A stretch of 64,000 nt of DNA, taken from NCBI GenBank assembly GCA_019753235.1, contig JAIELF010000001.1, positions 1 to 64,000 on the forward strand. Reading direction: 5' to 3'. Positions 1 to 9,321 of the stretch are shown piece by piece. The position numbers and the translations under genes are program-made. The notes beneath the pieces are model-generated. The model searched no databases. It had not been told where the DNA came from and saw only the letters and a program-made list of their open reading frames with translations. Every line of letters starts with the position of its first letter. Position 1 is the first letter of the stretch. Origin of the DNA: a bacterium. GTDB taxonomy: Bacteria > Planctomycetota > Planctomycetia > Kolteriales > Kolteriaceae.

Positions 1-2
1 AG

Positions 3-2114
3 GTAACCGCGGAGTTGTTCGCGAGTGGATTCGGCCGTGAAGTCCTCGGCCTCGGGAGCGTTCCAATGGAAGGTCACGCCCTTGTCCTGGACGAACTTGA
101 AAGCGTCGTCCACGCGGGAGTCCGCGATCGACTTCGAACGCTCGACGAGGCAAGCAGCAAACTCGATCGTGAAGGGAGTCGCCTGGCCGTTGAGATTCCC
201 CTCCCGAGCCTGGTCGACTTGCAGCGACAAAGGCGGCAGCGAGACGAGTATGGACAACAGATTCGCCACTCGATCGCAAGCAACACTCTTCCCGATCAAT
301 CCCTACTTGATGCTTTCTTCTCGCTCGTCATGCAGACTGATTCCACGGCCGATTTACTGAGAGAGCATGCCGATCACGTCGCTCGAATGGCCAGAATCAT
401 GTTTGACAAAGAGAACCTTCAAGCCGAGCAAAGGCACCTCGATCAAAACCGCTCGAAGCAAGAGGCGATCCTCTCCTCGATCAACGCACGCTGGGTGTCG
501 CTATGGGAACCGACCGGTCTACCAGCCGGTTCCGCCAGCGAGATGCTCGACAAGCGCCGAGTCGGTGAAGAGATCAACAAGTGGATCGACGCCCGGCAAG
601 ATTCATGTCACACGCTCGAGACGCTTCGTCAACGTCGACAAACCTTCTTAGCGCAGGTCGACACCATCGTGGGCTTGCCCGGCAGCAAAGTGACGCGATT
701 TCAGGATGCCGTTCGCATCGCCCGGCAGCGAGTTGATAAGGAGACTCGCCGAACGACGGCTGAAGCACAGCTGACGCGTCAGGCGCAGGAACTTCGCGAG
801 GAAGAGTCTGTCCTTCAAGCCGACATTGCCTCCATCGATAGGCTCGCGAAGAATTGGGAGTCGTCTTGGAGAGATCTGCTCGACCGTGTCGGGCTGGATC
901 GCGCGACCTTGCCGGCCGAGGCGATGGAAGCGGTTCGTCTTCAACGCCAGCAAGCGGAGATCGAACGGGATCTGATCGATCGGCAACGCCGAATCGATGG
1001 CATTGATCATGATGCAACACTCTTTGCTGATCGACTGGCGTCTTGGGATTCGTCGGTGCCCGCACTCACCCAACGACTCGCCTCCTCGCGCGAGCAACAG
1101 GTTCGTCGGCAAGAACTACATCAGCAACTCGATCAATGTCATCGCGAGCAAGAGGCACTTTCGCAAGATCGGCTTCGTGTTGACGCGCGATGGAAGGGCT
1201 TACTCGAAGAGGCAGTCGCCTCGGCGGAAGAAGAACTCCCTATCCGAATGAACCAAGCCGACGAATACCGAGAATATCGACAGGAATACGAGCAGATCGA
1301 GCGACAGCTCGCGCCGATGTTGGCAGCGTTGCCCGATCGCCGAGCGATCGAACAGATTGAAAGCATCTCGATCGATGATCTCGAGGAGAGATCGGCAGAA
1401 GTATCGTCGGCAGTCGATGCCGCTCAGGCTGAACTGTCCCTCCTTGATCAAACGCTTGGTTCGCTCCGCGCGGACCAAAAGCGAATCGATGGCCAAGCCG
1501 AGGGAGCCGAGCGTGCCGAACAAATGCAGGGACAACTGGCGGCATTGCAAGTCTACGTCCATCAGTACCTGCAAAAGACCATTGCAGGGCACGTGTTGGA
1601 TCAGACGATGGAACGGTATCGCCGAGAGAACGAGGGAACACTTCTGGCTCGGGCGGGCGTGATCTTTCGGCAACTGACATGCGGTTCTTTCGAGAGGCTT
1701 GACGTTGAGTTCGATGACCACGCTCGGCCCTACCTCGTTGGAATCCGCCCTGGCTCGACGGTCCCCTTTGATGTGAAGTTCATGAGTGAAGGGACAGCGG
1801 ATCAGCTCTATCTTTCTGTTAGGCTGGCGGCGATCGAGAAACACGCGATGGAGAACGAGCCGATCCCATTGCTCGTCGACGACATCTTGGTGAACTTCGA
1901 TGACGATCGGTCCGCCGCCACGTTTCGCGTCCTGGCCGAGTTGGCCCGACGGACACAGATCATCTTCTTCACTCACCACGCTCATCTGGTCGACATCGCG
2001 CGATCGGTGTTGCCCGAGGACGTTCTCTTCGTGCACGATCTGGAGCCGAGGATGGCTTCGGACGATCTGCCTCCCAGCGTCAGCCTCCCGTCGAGTCGGC
2101 GGAGCAAGCGATGA
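3..2114 (+). CDS. YhaN/SbcC-like SMC-type ATPase, C-terminal part (5' end outside window)
   Basis: The reading frame is open to the left edge, so only the last ~703 residues are seen; the N-terminal Walker A half lies outside. Most of the visible part (about residues 60-520) is Glu/Gln/Arg-rich heptad-like sequence, expected for a long coiled coil. The C-terminal ~150 residues hold the second half of an ABC/SMC ATPase: a signature-like FMSEGTADQLYLSVRL, a Walker B strand PLLVDDILVNFDDD and an H-loop-like FFTHHAHL. This arrangement matches the YhaN family, which is usually encoded beside a YhaO/SbcD-like phosphoesterase that would sit upstream here. A DNA-processing or repair role is inferred from the family only. 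The next gene starts 47 bp downstream on the same strand. Confidence 0.8.
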   Translation, partial: VTAELFASGFGREVLGLGSVPMEGHALVLDELESVVHAGVRDRLRTLDEASSKLDREGSRLAVEIPLPSLVDLQRQRRQRDEYGQQIRHSIASNTLPDQSLLDAFFSLVMQTDSTADLLREHADHVARMARIMFDKENLQAEQRHLDQNRSKQEAILSSINARWVSLWEPTGLPAGSASEMLDKRRVGEEINKWIDARQDSCHTLETLRQRRQTFLAQVDTIVGLPGSKVTRFQDAVRIARQRVDKETRRTTAEAQLTRQAQELREEESVLQADIASIDRLAKNWESSWRDLLDRVGLDRATLPAEAMEAVRLQRQQAEIERDLIDRQRRIDGIDHDATLFADRLASWDSSVPALTQRLASSREQQVRRQELHQQLDQCHREQEALSQDRLRVDARWKGLLEEAVASAEEELPIRMNQADEYREYRQEYEQIERQLAPMLAALPDRRAIEQIESISIDDLEERSAEVSSAVDAAQAELSLLDQTLGSLRADQKRIDGQAEGAERAEQMQGQLAALQVYVHQYLQKTIAGHVLDQTMERYRRENEGTLLARAGVIFRQLTCGSFERLDVEFDDHARPYLVGIRPGSTVPFDVKFMSEGTADQLYLSVRLAAIEKHAMENEPIPLLVDDILVNFDDDRSAATFRVLAELARRTQIIFFTHHAHLVDIARSVLPEDVLFVHDLEPRMASDDLPPSVSLPSSRRSKR

Positions 2115-2161
2115 ATCCCGCTGTGCCGCGAAACACTCTTTTTGATCAGGGAGATTGATCG

Positions 2162-2986
2162 ATGCCGACGCGTCGACCGCTTGACCCGCCGGCCGATGGT
2201 TCGCTTCTCGCTTCCTTTGTCGAGAGGTTCACTGTTCCGCTCACGGGAGAGACCCGGGGGGATGTCGCCGCGATCGCCCGGGCGTTTTCCCTGATTCCCT
2301 ACGAGAATCTCACGAAGGTGCTTTCTCACGCCCATCATGAGAGTGATCCGATTCGAACGCCGGCGATGGTGCTGGCCGACCATGCCCAGTGGCGAGCGGG
2401 AGGGACATGCTTCTCGCTGACGGCAACGCTTTTGGCGCTGGTCCGTTCGCTTGGGCTTCGGGCGGAGCCGATCTTGGCCGATCGCCCCTACGGCAAACGA
2501 ACGCATTCGGCCCTGCTCGTATGGATCGAGGATCAACCCCATCTGGTCGATCCGGGGTTTCTTCTCACGAAGCCGATCCCCTTAGGACAGACCGAACCAA
2601 CCCACACGTCGACGCCTTTCAATGCGGTGATCCTGACGCCGCAGTCGGGCGACAAACTCGCGCTCGCCACCGATCAACAGGGGAAGATCGTCCATCGATT
2701 GATCTTTCGAACTTCTCCAGCCGATGCAGGCGAATTCCTCTCCGCATGGCGAGACTCGTTCTCGTTCGACATGATGCACTATCCTCTTCTGACGAAGATC
2801 GAGCATGATCGGCAACTCTATCTGCAGGGCAAGCGATTTCAGGTCCGCTCGAAAACCGATCTACAAACGCGACGACTGGCCAATGAAGAACTGGAGTCGG
2901 TCATCTGTGGGATGTTCGGCTTAGCCCCGATCCTGGCGAAGGAAGCCCTTCGGCAATGGCAACAACAGGGAGATCTCGATGGCTGA
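2162..2986 (+). CDS. Arylamine N-acetyltransferase-like protein
   Basis: 274 residues. NAT enzymes transfer acetyl from acetyl-CoA to arylamines or hydrazines through a Cys-His-Asp triad. The family landmarks are visible: IPYENL near residue 45, a Cys in AGGTCFSLT (Cys83), a His followed by a beta strand (His115 in HSALLV) and Asp130 in LVDPGF. Spacing fits a NAT/transglutaminase-like fold. The sequence is divergent and the C-terminal third is not typical of well-studied NATs, so the substrate is unknown. It starts at an ATG soon after the ATPase gene, and its end overlaps the DUF4416 gene by 8 bp, pointing to one transcript. Confidence 0.7.
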   Translation: MPTRRPLDPPADGSLLASFVERFTVPLTGETRGDVAAIARAFSLIPYENLTKVLSHAHHESDPIRTPAMVLADHAQWRAGGTCFSLTATLLALVRSLGLRAEPILADRPYGKRTHSALLVWIEDQPHLVDPGFLLTKPIPLGQTEPTHTSTPFNAVILTPQSGDKLALATDQQGKIVHRLIFRTSPADAGEFLSAWRDSFSFDMMHYPLLTKIEHDRQLYLQGKRFQVRSKTDLQTRRLANEELESVICGMFGLAPILAKEALRQWQQQGDLDG

Positions 2987-3518
2987 ACCGGTCGCTGTTC
3001 TGCCGGTCAAGCGGATCGTCGCCATTCTATGGTCGGACGAATCGATCCTATCCCTCGCGCACGAGCGATTGACCCACTTGTTTGGCCCGATCGATTTCGT
3101 CGGCACCGATCATCTTTTCGATGCGACCACTTTCTACGATGCCGAGATGGGTGCACCGATTCATCGTCGGCTCATTTCGCATCAAACGCTTTCACATCCC
3201 GAATCGATCGTCGCCGACAAAGAAGCGACCAACCAGATCGAAACGTCGCTTCGGCAACAGGGAGACCGAAAGGTCAATCTCGATATAGGCTACCTTGATC
3301 TGCATAAGGTCGTGCTTGCTTCCATGAAGCCCGCGGGTCAGAAGATTCACCTTGCTCGCGGGGTCTATGCCGACTTGACGTTTCGCTTTGCTCGCAGGGG
3401 CTATCAACCGCTCGAGTGGACTTTCCTGGATCTGCGCGATGGGCGGTATCAAGAGGATTTTCTCGCGATCCGGGCGATTTATCGCGAACAGATTCGCCAG
3501 GGAGGAATACTTCCTTGA
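2979..3518 (+). CDS. DUF4416 family protein
   Basis: 179 residues matching the DUF4416 pattern: an N-terminal strand PVKRIVAILWSDE, the central RKVNLDIGYLDLHKVVLAS and a C-terminal EWTFLDLRDGRYQEDF. The function of this family is unknown; members are soluble, with no signal peptide or membrane segment here either. The start ATG lies inside the preceding NAT-like gene (8-bp overlap), and its stop TGA overlaps the proposed TTG start of the glycosylase gene, so the three genes are probably translationally coupled. I infer no specific activity. Confidence 0.75.
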   Translation: MAEPVAVLPVKRIVAILWSDESILSLAHERLTHLFGPIDFVGTDHLFDATTFYDAEMGAPIHRRLISHQTLSHPESIVADKEATNQIETSLRQQGDRKVNLDIGYLDLHKVVLASMKPAGQKIHLARGVYADLTFRFARRGYQPLEWTFLDLRDGRYQEDFLAIRAIYREQIRQGGILP

Positions 3519-4102
3519 ACGGGGCGACGCGTCGATTCTTTCTTCGATCACCCGCGGAAGTGGCACGCGATCTGATCGGCTGCGAATTGATTCGTCATGA
3601 TTCGGAGGGCCCCACCGGGGGAATCATTGTCGAGACCGAGGCGTATCTTGCCCAGGGGGATCCGGCAAGTCATTCACATCGCGGCCTCACACCCCGTAAT
3701 CGTTCGATGTTCGGCAAGCCTGGACTCGTGTATGTCTACACCATCCATTCTCGTTACTGCTTCAACATGGTCACCGAGGGAGCAGAAATCGGAAGTGCCG
3801 TTCTCGTTCGAGCCCTCGAGCCTACCGTTGGCATCGACCTCATGAGGCGTCGCCGAGGAAAGGAGAAACTCCTCGATCTGGCTCGAGGGCCGGCTCGCCT
3901 TTGTGAAGCGCTTGCCATTGATCGATCCCTAGATGGGCACGATCTGGTCGCGAGCGAGGTATTCTCGCTGCGACGCAGACTTCGTCCTTTGGACAACGTT
4001 GTTTCGTCGCCTCGGATCGGAATCAGCTCTGCAAAAGAGTTGCTGCTTCGTTTCTCGATCGAAGGGAGCAGATACGTCAGTCGCCGACCTTCTCGACGAT
4101 GA
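3515..4102 (+). CDS. 3-methyladenine DNA glycosylase (AAG/Mpg family)
   Basis: About 195 residues, the usual length of the bacterial Mpg family that excises alkylated purines in base excision repair. Signature blocks: IVETEAYL (catalytic Glu42 and intercalating-type Tyr44), DPASHSHRGLTPRN, a glycine-rich turn KPGLVYVYTIHSRYCFN, and LARGPARLCEAL near the C-terminus. I chose TTG at 3515 because GGGAGGA lies just upstream at 3500-3506, because the alternative ATG at 3416 adds about 33 residues unlike the family, and because TTG overlaps the upstream TGA in a TTGA coupling. It ends 14 bp from the convergent thrS stop. Confidence 0.85.
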   Translation: MNGATRRFFLRSPAEVARDLIGCELIRHDSEGPTGGIIVETEAYLAQGDPASHSHRGLTPRNRSMFGKPGLVYVYTIHSRYCFNMVTEGAEIGSAVLVRALEPTVGIDLMRRRRGKEKLLDLARGPARLCEALAIDRSLDGHDLVASEVFSLRRRLRPLDNVVSSPRIGISSAKELLLRFSIEGSRYVSRRPSRR

Positions 4103-4116
4103 CGGACGATTCGAGC

Positions 4117-6087
4117 TTACTTTCGCCATTCCGGCAGTTGAGCCACGAACGCCTCGAGCGTCATCGCCCCGAGCTCTACCCCTTCACGCGTTCGGACATT
4201 GATCGTCGACGATTCAACCTCTTTCTCGCCGACGACGATGGCATAGGGGACCTTCTGCAGTGACGCCTCGCGGATCTTGTAGCCGAGCCGATCGTCTTTG
4301 CGATTGATCTCCATCCGCAAGCCCGCGGCGCTCAGCTTCGAATAAACATCGTCGGCATACGTGAGAAACTTATCACTGACAGGGATGACAATGGCTTGGA
4401 TAGGCGACATCCAGAGCGGAAACGCGCCGGCATAGTGCTCGATCAGGATGCCGAGAAATCGTTCAACACTGCCGAAGCAAGCTCGGTGAATCATGACGGG
4501 TGTATGCTTAGCACCGTCGGTACCGACGTAATGACAGCCAAACCGCTCGGGCATCGAGAAATCGAGCTGGATCGTGCCGCACTGCCAGCTTCGCTTCAGG
4601 CAGTCTCGAATATGGAAATCGATCTTGGGGCCGTAGAACGCTCCATCGCCTGGATTCAGTTGATAAGGCAAATTCCTGGCCTCGAGAGCACGCTGAAGCG
4701 ATGTCTCAGCCAGATGCCAAACTTGATCGCTGCCGATGCTTTTCGCGGGCCGAGTCGAGAGTTCCACCCGAACATCATCGAGCCCAAACGCGGTGTAGAC
4801 CTCTTTGAAGAAGTCCATCAATCGCATGATTTCTTCTTCGATTTGATCAGGTGTGCAGAAGAGATGGGCGTCGTCCTGGGTAAAGGCCTGCACGCGAAAA
4901 AGGCCGTGCCGAACGCCGGACAGCTCTCGACGATGAACCAAGCCCAGCTCGGCAATACGGAGCGGGAGTTCGCGATGGCTTCGCAGACGATGCTTGAAGA
5001 TGAGAGCGTGTCCGGGGCAATTCATCGGCTTGACGGCCATGGGGCGTTCTTCGACGACATTGTCAAAGATCTTGCTGGCATCCTTGGGGTCGCGTAGTTT
5101 CAGCTTGGTGAAGAACATGTTCTCGAGGTAGTTGTCGTAGTGGCCCGACGTGTGCCAAAGCTGTTCGGAGAGCACGAGCGGTGTTTTGACCTCAACGTAT
5201 CCGGTTCGACGGACCAGCCCCTTCATGTAATCCGCCAAGGTGTTCCACAAAATCGCCCCTTTCGGGAGGAAGAACGGAAAACCAGGGGCGACATCTTCCA
5301 TCATGAAGAGCTCGAGCTGCTCACCGAGCACGCGGTGATCGCGTTTCTTCGCTTCTTCTAGGAACTTGATGTAGTCGTCGAGATCTTCCTTCGAAAAGAA
5401 GGCGGTTCCATAAACCCGAATAAGCTGTTCTCGGGCAGCGTCGGCTCGCCAATACGACCCGGCAATCTTGGTGAGCTTGTGATTCTTAAGCCAACCGGTG
5501 CTCGGCACATGCGGCCCGCGACAAAGATCGATAAACTCGCCGTGCTTGTAGAAGGTGAGACCCTCTCCTCTCTTGGTGATCTCACTGATGAGTTCCATCT
5601 TAAACTTGTTGTGGCCGCCGTCAATCGCTCGGTATCGCGCGAAATGTTCGTTCGCTTCGTCGACCGTGGCCGCACATCGGCGGAAGGGATGATTCTCTTT
5701 GACGATCTTGGCCATTTCGGCCTCGATCTTGGGAAAGTCCTCGGGGGTGATTTTACCCTCGGGAAGATAGATGTCGTAGTAGAAGCCATCATCGACCACC
5801 GGCCCGATGGTGAGCTGCGCCTGTGGAAAGATTCGAAGAATCGCATCCGCCATGAGGTGGGCGCAGCTATGCCGAAGGACTTCGAGGGCTTCGCGATCCT
5901 TCTTCGTGAGGATGCGAACAGAATCGCCCGCGGTGAGGGGAAGGGCAAGATCGACCACCTTGCCGTTGACCTCGGCCGCGACAGCCTCTTTAAGCAGACG
6001 AGAGCTTATCTTCGCCGCGAGATCCGCCGAGCTAGACCCATCAGGTAGCTCTTGAGCCGAACCATCTGGAAGTTGGATGGAGATCAT
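4117..6087 (-). CDS. thrS: Threonyl-tRNA synthetase
   Basis: 656 residues from the chosen start, full length for bacterial ThrRS, which charges tRNA-Thr. Domains in order: N-terminal TGS domain (SIQLPDGSAQELPDGSS, residues ~3-65), an editing domain with HSCAHLMADAI and the downstream Cys in DLCRGPHV, a class II catalytic core with MNCPGHALIFKHRLRSHREL and QDDAHLFCT, and the C-terminal anticodon-binding domain beginning near PIQAIVIPVSDKF. Two adjacent ATGs are possible (6090 and 6087) behind GAGGA; 6087 has better spacing. An open extension up to 6237 has no TGS resemblance and was not used. Converges with the DNA glycosylase gene. Confidence 0.97.
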   Translation of the reverse strand: MISIQLPDGSAQELPDGSSSADLAAKISSRLLKEAVAAEVNGKVVDLALPLTAGDSVRILTKKDREALEVLRHSCAHLMADAILRIFPQAQLTIGPVVDDGFYYDIYLPEGKITPEDFPKIEAEMAKIVKENHPFRRCAATVDEANEHFARYRAIDGGHNKFKMELISEITKRGEGLTFYKHGEFIDLCRGPHVPSTGWLKNHKLTKIAGSYWRADAAREQLIRVYGTAFFSKEDLDDYIKFLEEAKKRDHRVLGEQLELFMMEDVAPGFPFFLPKGAILWNTLADYMKGLVRRTGYVEVKTPLVLSEQLWHTSGHYDNYLENMFFTKLKLRDPKDASKIFDNVVEERPMAVKPMNCPGHALIFKHRLRSHRELPLRIAELGLVHRRELSGVRHGLFRVQAFTQDDAHLFCTPDQIEEEIMRLMDFFKEVYTAFGLDDVRVELSTRPAKSIGSDQVWHLAETSLQRALEARNLPYQLNPGDGAFYGPKIDFHIRDCLKRSWQCGTIQLDFSMPERFGCHYVGTDGAKHTPVMIHRACFGSVERFLGILIEHYAGAFPLWMSPIQAIVIPVSDKFLTYADDVYSKLSAAGLRMEINRKDDRLGYKIREASLQKVPYAIVVGEKEVESSTINVRTREGVELGAMTLEAFVAQLPEWRK

Positions 6088-6306
6088 CATCAGATCCTCA
6101 ACACGGATTCCCTTCGCGCGACGGATACCGCCCGTCGTCGCGGGGCCCGGTCCTTGTTGCCGAGCCCTCTTGCTCTCGAGAGATACCAGCCCTCGAGAGA
6201 CCAAATCGATCGACCGCCACGCATCGACCCTCGGCAAGCTACCGCTCTTACGGCATAGGTCAAGGGAAGCTTGCCTGACGAAAGAAACCGGCGGACGCGA
6301 AGAGGT

Positions 6307-7815
6307 TCATTTTACGCCGCTAAAAAGCATCCCCCCGACGAACAAGCCCATGACGAAGATGACAACGATGAATGCCGACCAAAGCCAAAGAGGCCAGCCC
6401 GAGCGGGTCGGCAATGCTTGATCATCAGCCTCCTCTTGTTGGCCCGGGGAACGATCGAATCGTTGCCGACGAAGCGGGACAAAGTTCGGCGACGATGTTT
6501 CCTCCTCTTCGGTCGATGCCGGCCGATACTCCGGAGCCGATATCGGCGACTTTGTCGCCGGAAGACTTCGAATATGCTTCGAACCGAGGCTTGAAAGAAT
6601 CGCTCGCACGAAATCGCTTGAGGTTCGATAGCGGTCGGTCGGCTCCTTCGCGAGTGCTTTGTTCAGCACTCGTTGCTCGGCGGGCGAAAGAATGGTTTCT
6701 TCCAGTGAGGGCTTCGCGTGAACGTGTTGATCGCGAATCTCTTTGATCGTGCCGCGAAAGAGAGGCCGACCGGTCCGAAGCATGCAGTACGAGACGGCGA
6801 GCGAATACTGATCGCTTTGCATCGACTGAAAGCCTTGAACCACTTCGGGGGCGATAAAGACCGGCGTGCCTGCACCAAGAGTTTCGCCGCTGACGGCGGA
6901 AAGCGTAGGCATCATCCGGGCCAGTCCAAAGTCGGCCAGTTTCAGCCGCTCTCCCATGAGAAGCATGTTGGCGGGCTTGACATCACGATGAAGAATGTGG
7001 CACTTAAAGTTGAGAAAGTCGAGAGCTTCCCCCGCATCGCGAATGATCTGCTCGAGGGAGTCATCCATCTCCAGGCCCGGCAAGCCGTTTGCCTTGGCTT
7101 GTTTCAAACGATCATCGAGACTTTCGTCGGCCAGCTCCATGACGATGTGGACTTGATTGTTTTGCAGCCACCAACCAAAGACCTGCAGCAAAAAGGGATG
7201 GCGAAACTTCCCGGAACAAATCATGTCCAACGACTGCTTTTCTCGCTCCACAAACTTCGGCGAAACAGTGGCAAAGAGCCGCTTCACCGCGACAGGGACC
7301 CCGCCCGGGGCTCGGCATTCCCATACTTCTCCAAACCCACCTTCGCCGATTCGACGAACCTTCGTGAGGTTGCCGGCCGACGCAAGCGGAATCTCGACGG
7401 TCGAGTTCATGGTGTCAAACTCGTTAGAGCCGTGCGGCCGAAGTCGCTCCCCCAGCAGACCCTTGTATTCAGGAAATCGGCTGACGAATTCTTCTGCCTC
7501 AGGCCGATCGCCGAAATGCCCACGCACACGGTACTCTTCTTCGATGAGTTCGATCAATCTCCCTTCGCGTCGGGCGAGTTCGGGGAATCGTTCGAGGTAA
7601 ACCTCGATTCTCTTCCCCTTCCCTTTTCGCCAGTGGAGTTCAAGATCGATTCGCAGAATTTCATCTAAGAGGAGTTCGCGAAGCGGATCCCCCAACTCGG
7701 GGAGATACGCTGCCGGGTCGCGAGGAAAGGCGTCGGCGCAGTCCCGCTCGAATCGCTCGATGAGGTCTTGCAGACGATTCCATTCCTCGTCGCTCAGTTT
7801 GCTGGCGTTGACCAT
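6307..7815 (-). CDS. Membrane-anchored Ser/Thr protein kinase
   Basis: 502 residues. The first ~130 residues form the helical Asp/Glu/Arg-rich domain often found before the kinase domain in planctomycetes. The kinase follows: glycine loop RIGEGGFGEVW (~155-165), VAVKRL with Lys178, HRDVKPANML catalytic loop, DFGLA metal-binding motif and a GTPVFIAPE activation-segment end. After a Pro/Ser/Glu-rich linker there is one transmembrane helix near residues 475-497, so the kinase probably faces the cytoplasm with a very short outer tail. No outer sensor domain is present. Only 3 bp separate it from the upstream DUF1080 gene, so the two are probably cotranscribed. Confidence 0.92.
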   Translation of the reverse strand: MVNASKLSDEEWNRLQDLIERFERDCADAFPRDPAAYLPELGDPLRELLLDEILRIDLELHWRKGKGKRIEVYLERFPELARREGRLIELIEEEYRVRGHFGDRPEAEEFVSRFPEYKGLLGERLRPHGSNEFDTMNSTVEIPLASAGNLTKVRRIGEGGFGEVWECRAPGGVPVAVKRLFATVSPKFVEREKQSLDMICSGKFRHPFLLQVFGWWLQNNQVHIVMELADESLDDRLKQAKANGLPGLEMDDSLEQIIRDAGEALDFLNFKCHILHRDVKPANMLLMGERLKLADFGLARMMPTLSAVSGETLGAGTPVFIAPEVVQGFQSMQSDQYSLAVSYCMLRTGRPLFRGTIKEIRDQHVHAKPSLEETILSPAEQRVLNKALAKEPTDRYRTSSDFVRAILSSLGSKHIRSLPATKSPISAPEYRPASTEEEETSSPNFVPLRRQRFDRSPGQQEEADDQALPTRSGWPLWLWSAFIVVIFVMGLFVGGMLFSGVK

Positions 7816-7818
7816 CCG

Positions 7819-8457
7819 TCAATCCGAAAGGTGGTGTAGGACGATGTTGCGGAAATGAATCTCGGCCCCTTCCGATTGAAGGCAGATGGCCCCCTTCGGC
7901 TGACTGGCGTTCCAACCATAATTCACAACATCGCCGTTGACGACACACGTGACGGTATTGCCCGAGCAAACGATCACGTACTTGTTCCACTGACCGATCG
8001 ACTTCTCGGAGTCGTTTGTCAGGTTCAGCGTTCGCCGATCCAAGCTTCTTTTCTTTGGATTCAGGACGGACAAGGTCGTGCCGATCACCCAGAAGTCCCC
8101 GGCATTGCCCGAGCCGAGCTGACACTCAAGGGATTTCGGCCAAACGCCGAGCGCGTTTTCGGTCGTGGTATGGACCAGGACGCCGCTGTTGCCGGGCTTC
8201 TTTCCTTCGGGCCAACGCCATTCCAATTGGAGGACGTAATTCTCATACTCTTTCTCCGTGCGGATGTACCCGACAGGATTGCCTTTGCAGATGATCATTT
8301 CATCTTGAACGCTCCAGACGTCCTCCATCTTTTTCGATTTATCCTCAAGGAAGTACGTCCAGCCGGTCATGTCCTTGCCGTTGAAAAGTTTTTCGTCGCC
8401 CGCCTGCACCCACGCAGCCGTGGTTGCAAGCAACATAGCCAAAAGGCGTCTGTGCAT
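7819..8457 (-). CDS. Secreted DUF1080 (3-keto-disaccharide hydrolase-like) protein
   Basis: 212 residues. A short signal peptide (MHRRLLAMLLATTAAWVQA) precedes a jelly-roll DUF1080 domain, recognisable by LFNGKDMTGW, the EYENYVLQLEWRW strand, NSGVLVHTT, and the C-terminal GAICLQSEGAEIHFRNI. The domain is very abundant in planctomycetes and was named for 3-keto-disaccharide hydrolase activity; the substrate here is unknown. The start at 8457 is chosen because TAGGGGGAG sits just upstream and because a longer start at 8487 would bury the signal peptide. It heads a probable two-gene transcript with the kinase. Confidence 0.9.
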   Translation of the reverse strand: MHRRLLAMLLATTAAWVQAGDEKLFNGKDMTGWTYFLEDKSKKMEDVWSVQDEMIICKGNPVGYIRTEKEYENYVLQLEWRWPEGKKPGNSGVLVHTTTENALGVWPKSLECQLGSGNAGDFWVIGTTLSVLNPKKRSLDRRTLNLTNDSEKSIGQWNKYVIVCSGNTVTCVVNGDVVNYGWNASQPKGAICLQSEGAEIHFRNIVLHHLSD

Positions 8458-8656
8458 GATTCTCCCCCTACTGATGAACCTATCCACGAGGATGATAGCG
8501 ATCGCTCGGCCGATCCTCGGTTCTCGCCGACCGCGAGAACAGAGTCATGGTATTCGAGCGCGGGGCTCGCCCGCAACCACCCTGTTGCTGCGCCCTGTGG
8601 AAGCGGATTGCCTGTGGTAGGATGGAACGCCACCCAGACGAAGGGAGAGCCAACGG

Positions 8657-9292
8657 ATGAAGGCTTCGGAGAAGACGTGGGGAATCGTTCTCGCGGGGGG
8701 GGAAAGTCGTCGCATGGGTCAGGCGAAGGAACGCCTTCTTCTGGGTCAGGAAACGCTGTTGCAACTGACCTCGCGGATTCTGATCCCCTTGGTGCAAGAG
8801 ATCGTTGTGGTGGCTGCCCCTGATCGAAGCGATGTCGATCTCCCGCAACGGTGTCGTCTTGTCCACGACCCGTTCCCCTTCCGGGGGCCGTTGGCGGGTC
8901 TGGTTGCCGGCCTGAGCGGAGTGAAGCGTCAGGCGGGCGATCCCGCATGGGTCATCGTCGTACCATGCGATCATCCCGGCATGACAACGCCTATGCTCAA
9001 GCGTTTATGGGAAGCTCGTTCGGATGATGTTGATGCGGTCGCCATCCAGAAGGACGACATGTGTCTGCCACTGCCGGGCATCTATCACACTCGTCTTTTG
9101 GACAAGGCTATCGAGCTTGCCGAGGTATCTTCGCACGGGCTCAAGCATTTGCTCGAACAATCTCGAACCAGGTTGCTGTCGGCGGAGGATCTACGCAAGG
9201 TCGATCCAGATCTGCTCGGCTTGCAGAGTGTCGATTCGCCTCGCCAATGGGAGGAGTTTCTCCGCCAGCATCCCCGCACAAGCGCGACCTAG
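8657..9292 (+). CDS. mobA: Molybdenum cofactor guanylyltransferase (MobA-like)
   Basis: 211 residues. MobA attaches GMP from GTP to molybdopterin to give the MGD cofactor. The N-terminal nucleotide-binding signature is GIVLAGGESRRMGQAKE; LVHDPFPFRGPLAGLVAG and the metal-binding region WVIVVPCDHPGM follow in the expected order. GGGAG precedes the ATG. It stands alone, divergent from the DUF1080 gene (199 bp apart) and convergent with the STAS gene. No other Mo-cofactor gene is nearby, so the identity rests on the protein itself; a related NTP-transferase is possible but less likely. Confidence 0.85.
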   Translation: MKASEKTWGIVLAGGESRRMGQAKERLLLGQETLLQLTSRILIPLVQEIVVVAAPDRSDVDLPQRCRLVHDPFPFRGPLAGLVAGLSGVKRQAGDPAWVIVVPCDHPGMTTPMLKRLWEARSDDVDAVAIQKDDMCLPLPGIYHTRLLDKAIELAEVSSHGLKHLLEQSRTRLLSAEDLRKVDPDLLGLQSVDSPRQWEEFLRQHPRTSAT

Positions 9293-9321
9293 ACAATAGG
9301 CGTCGAAGACATTTCGAACGT

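Noticed and set aside
4396-5097. 233-codon open frame on the + strand inside thrS
   Set aside because: It lies antisense to a full-length, well-conserved ThrRS and has no recognisable domain.
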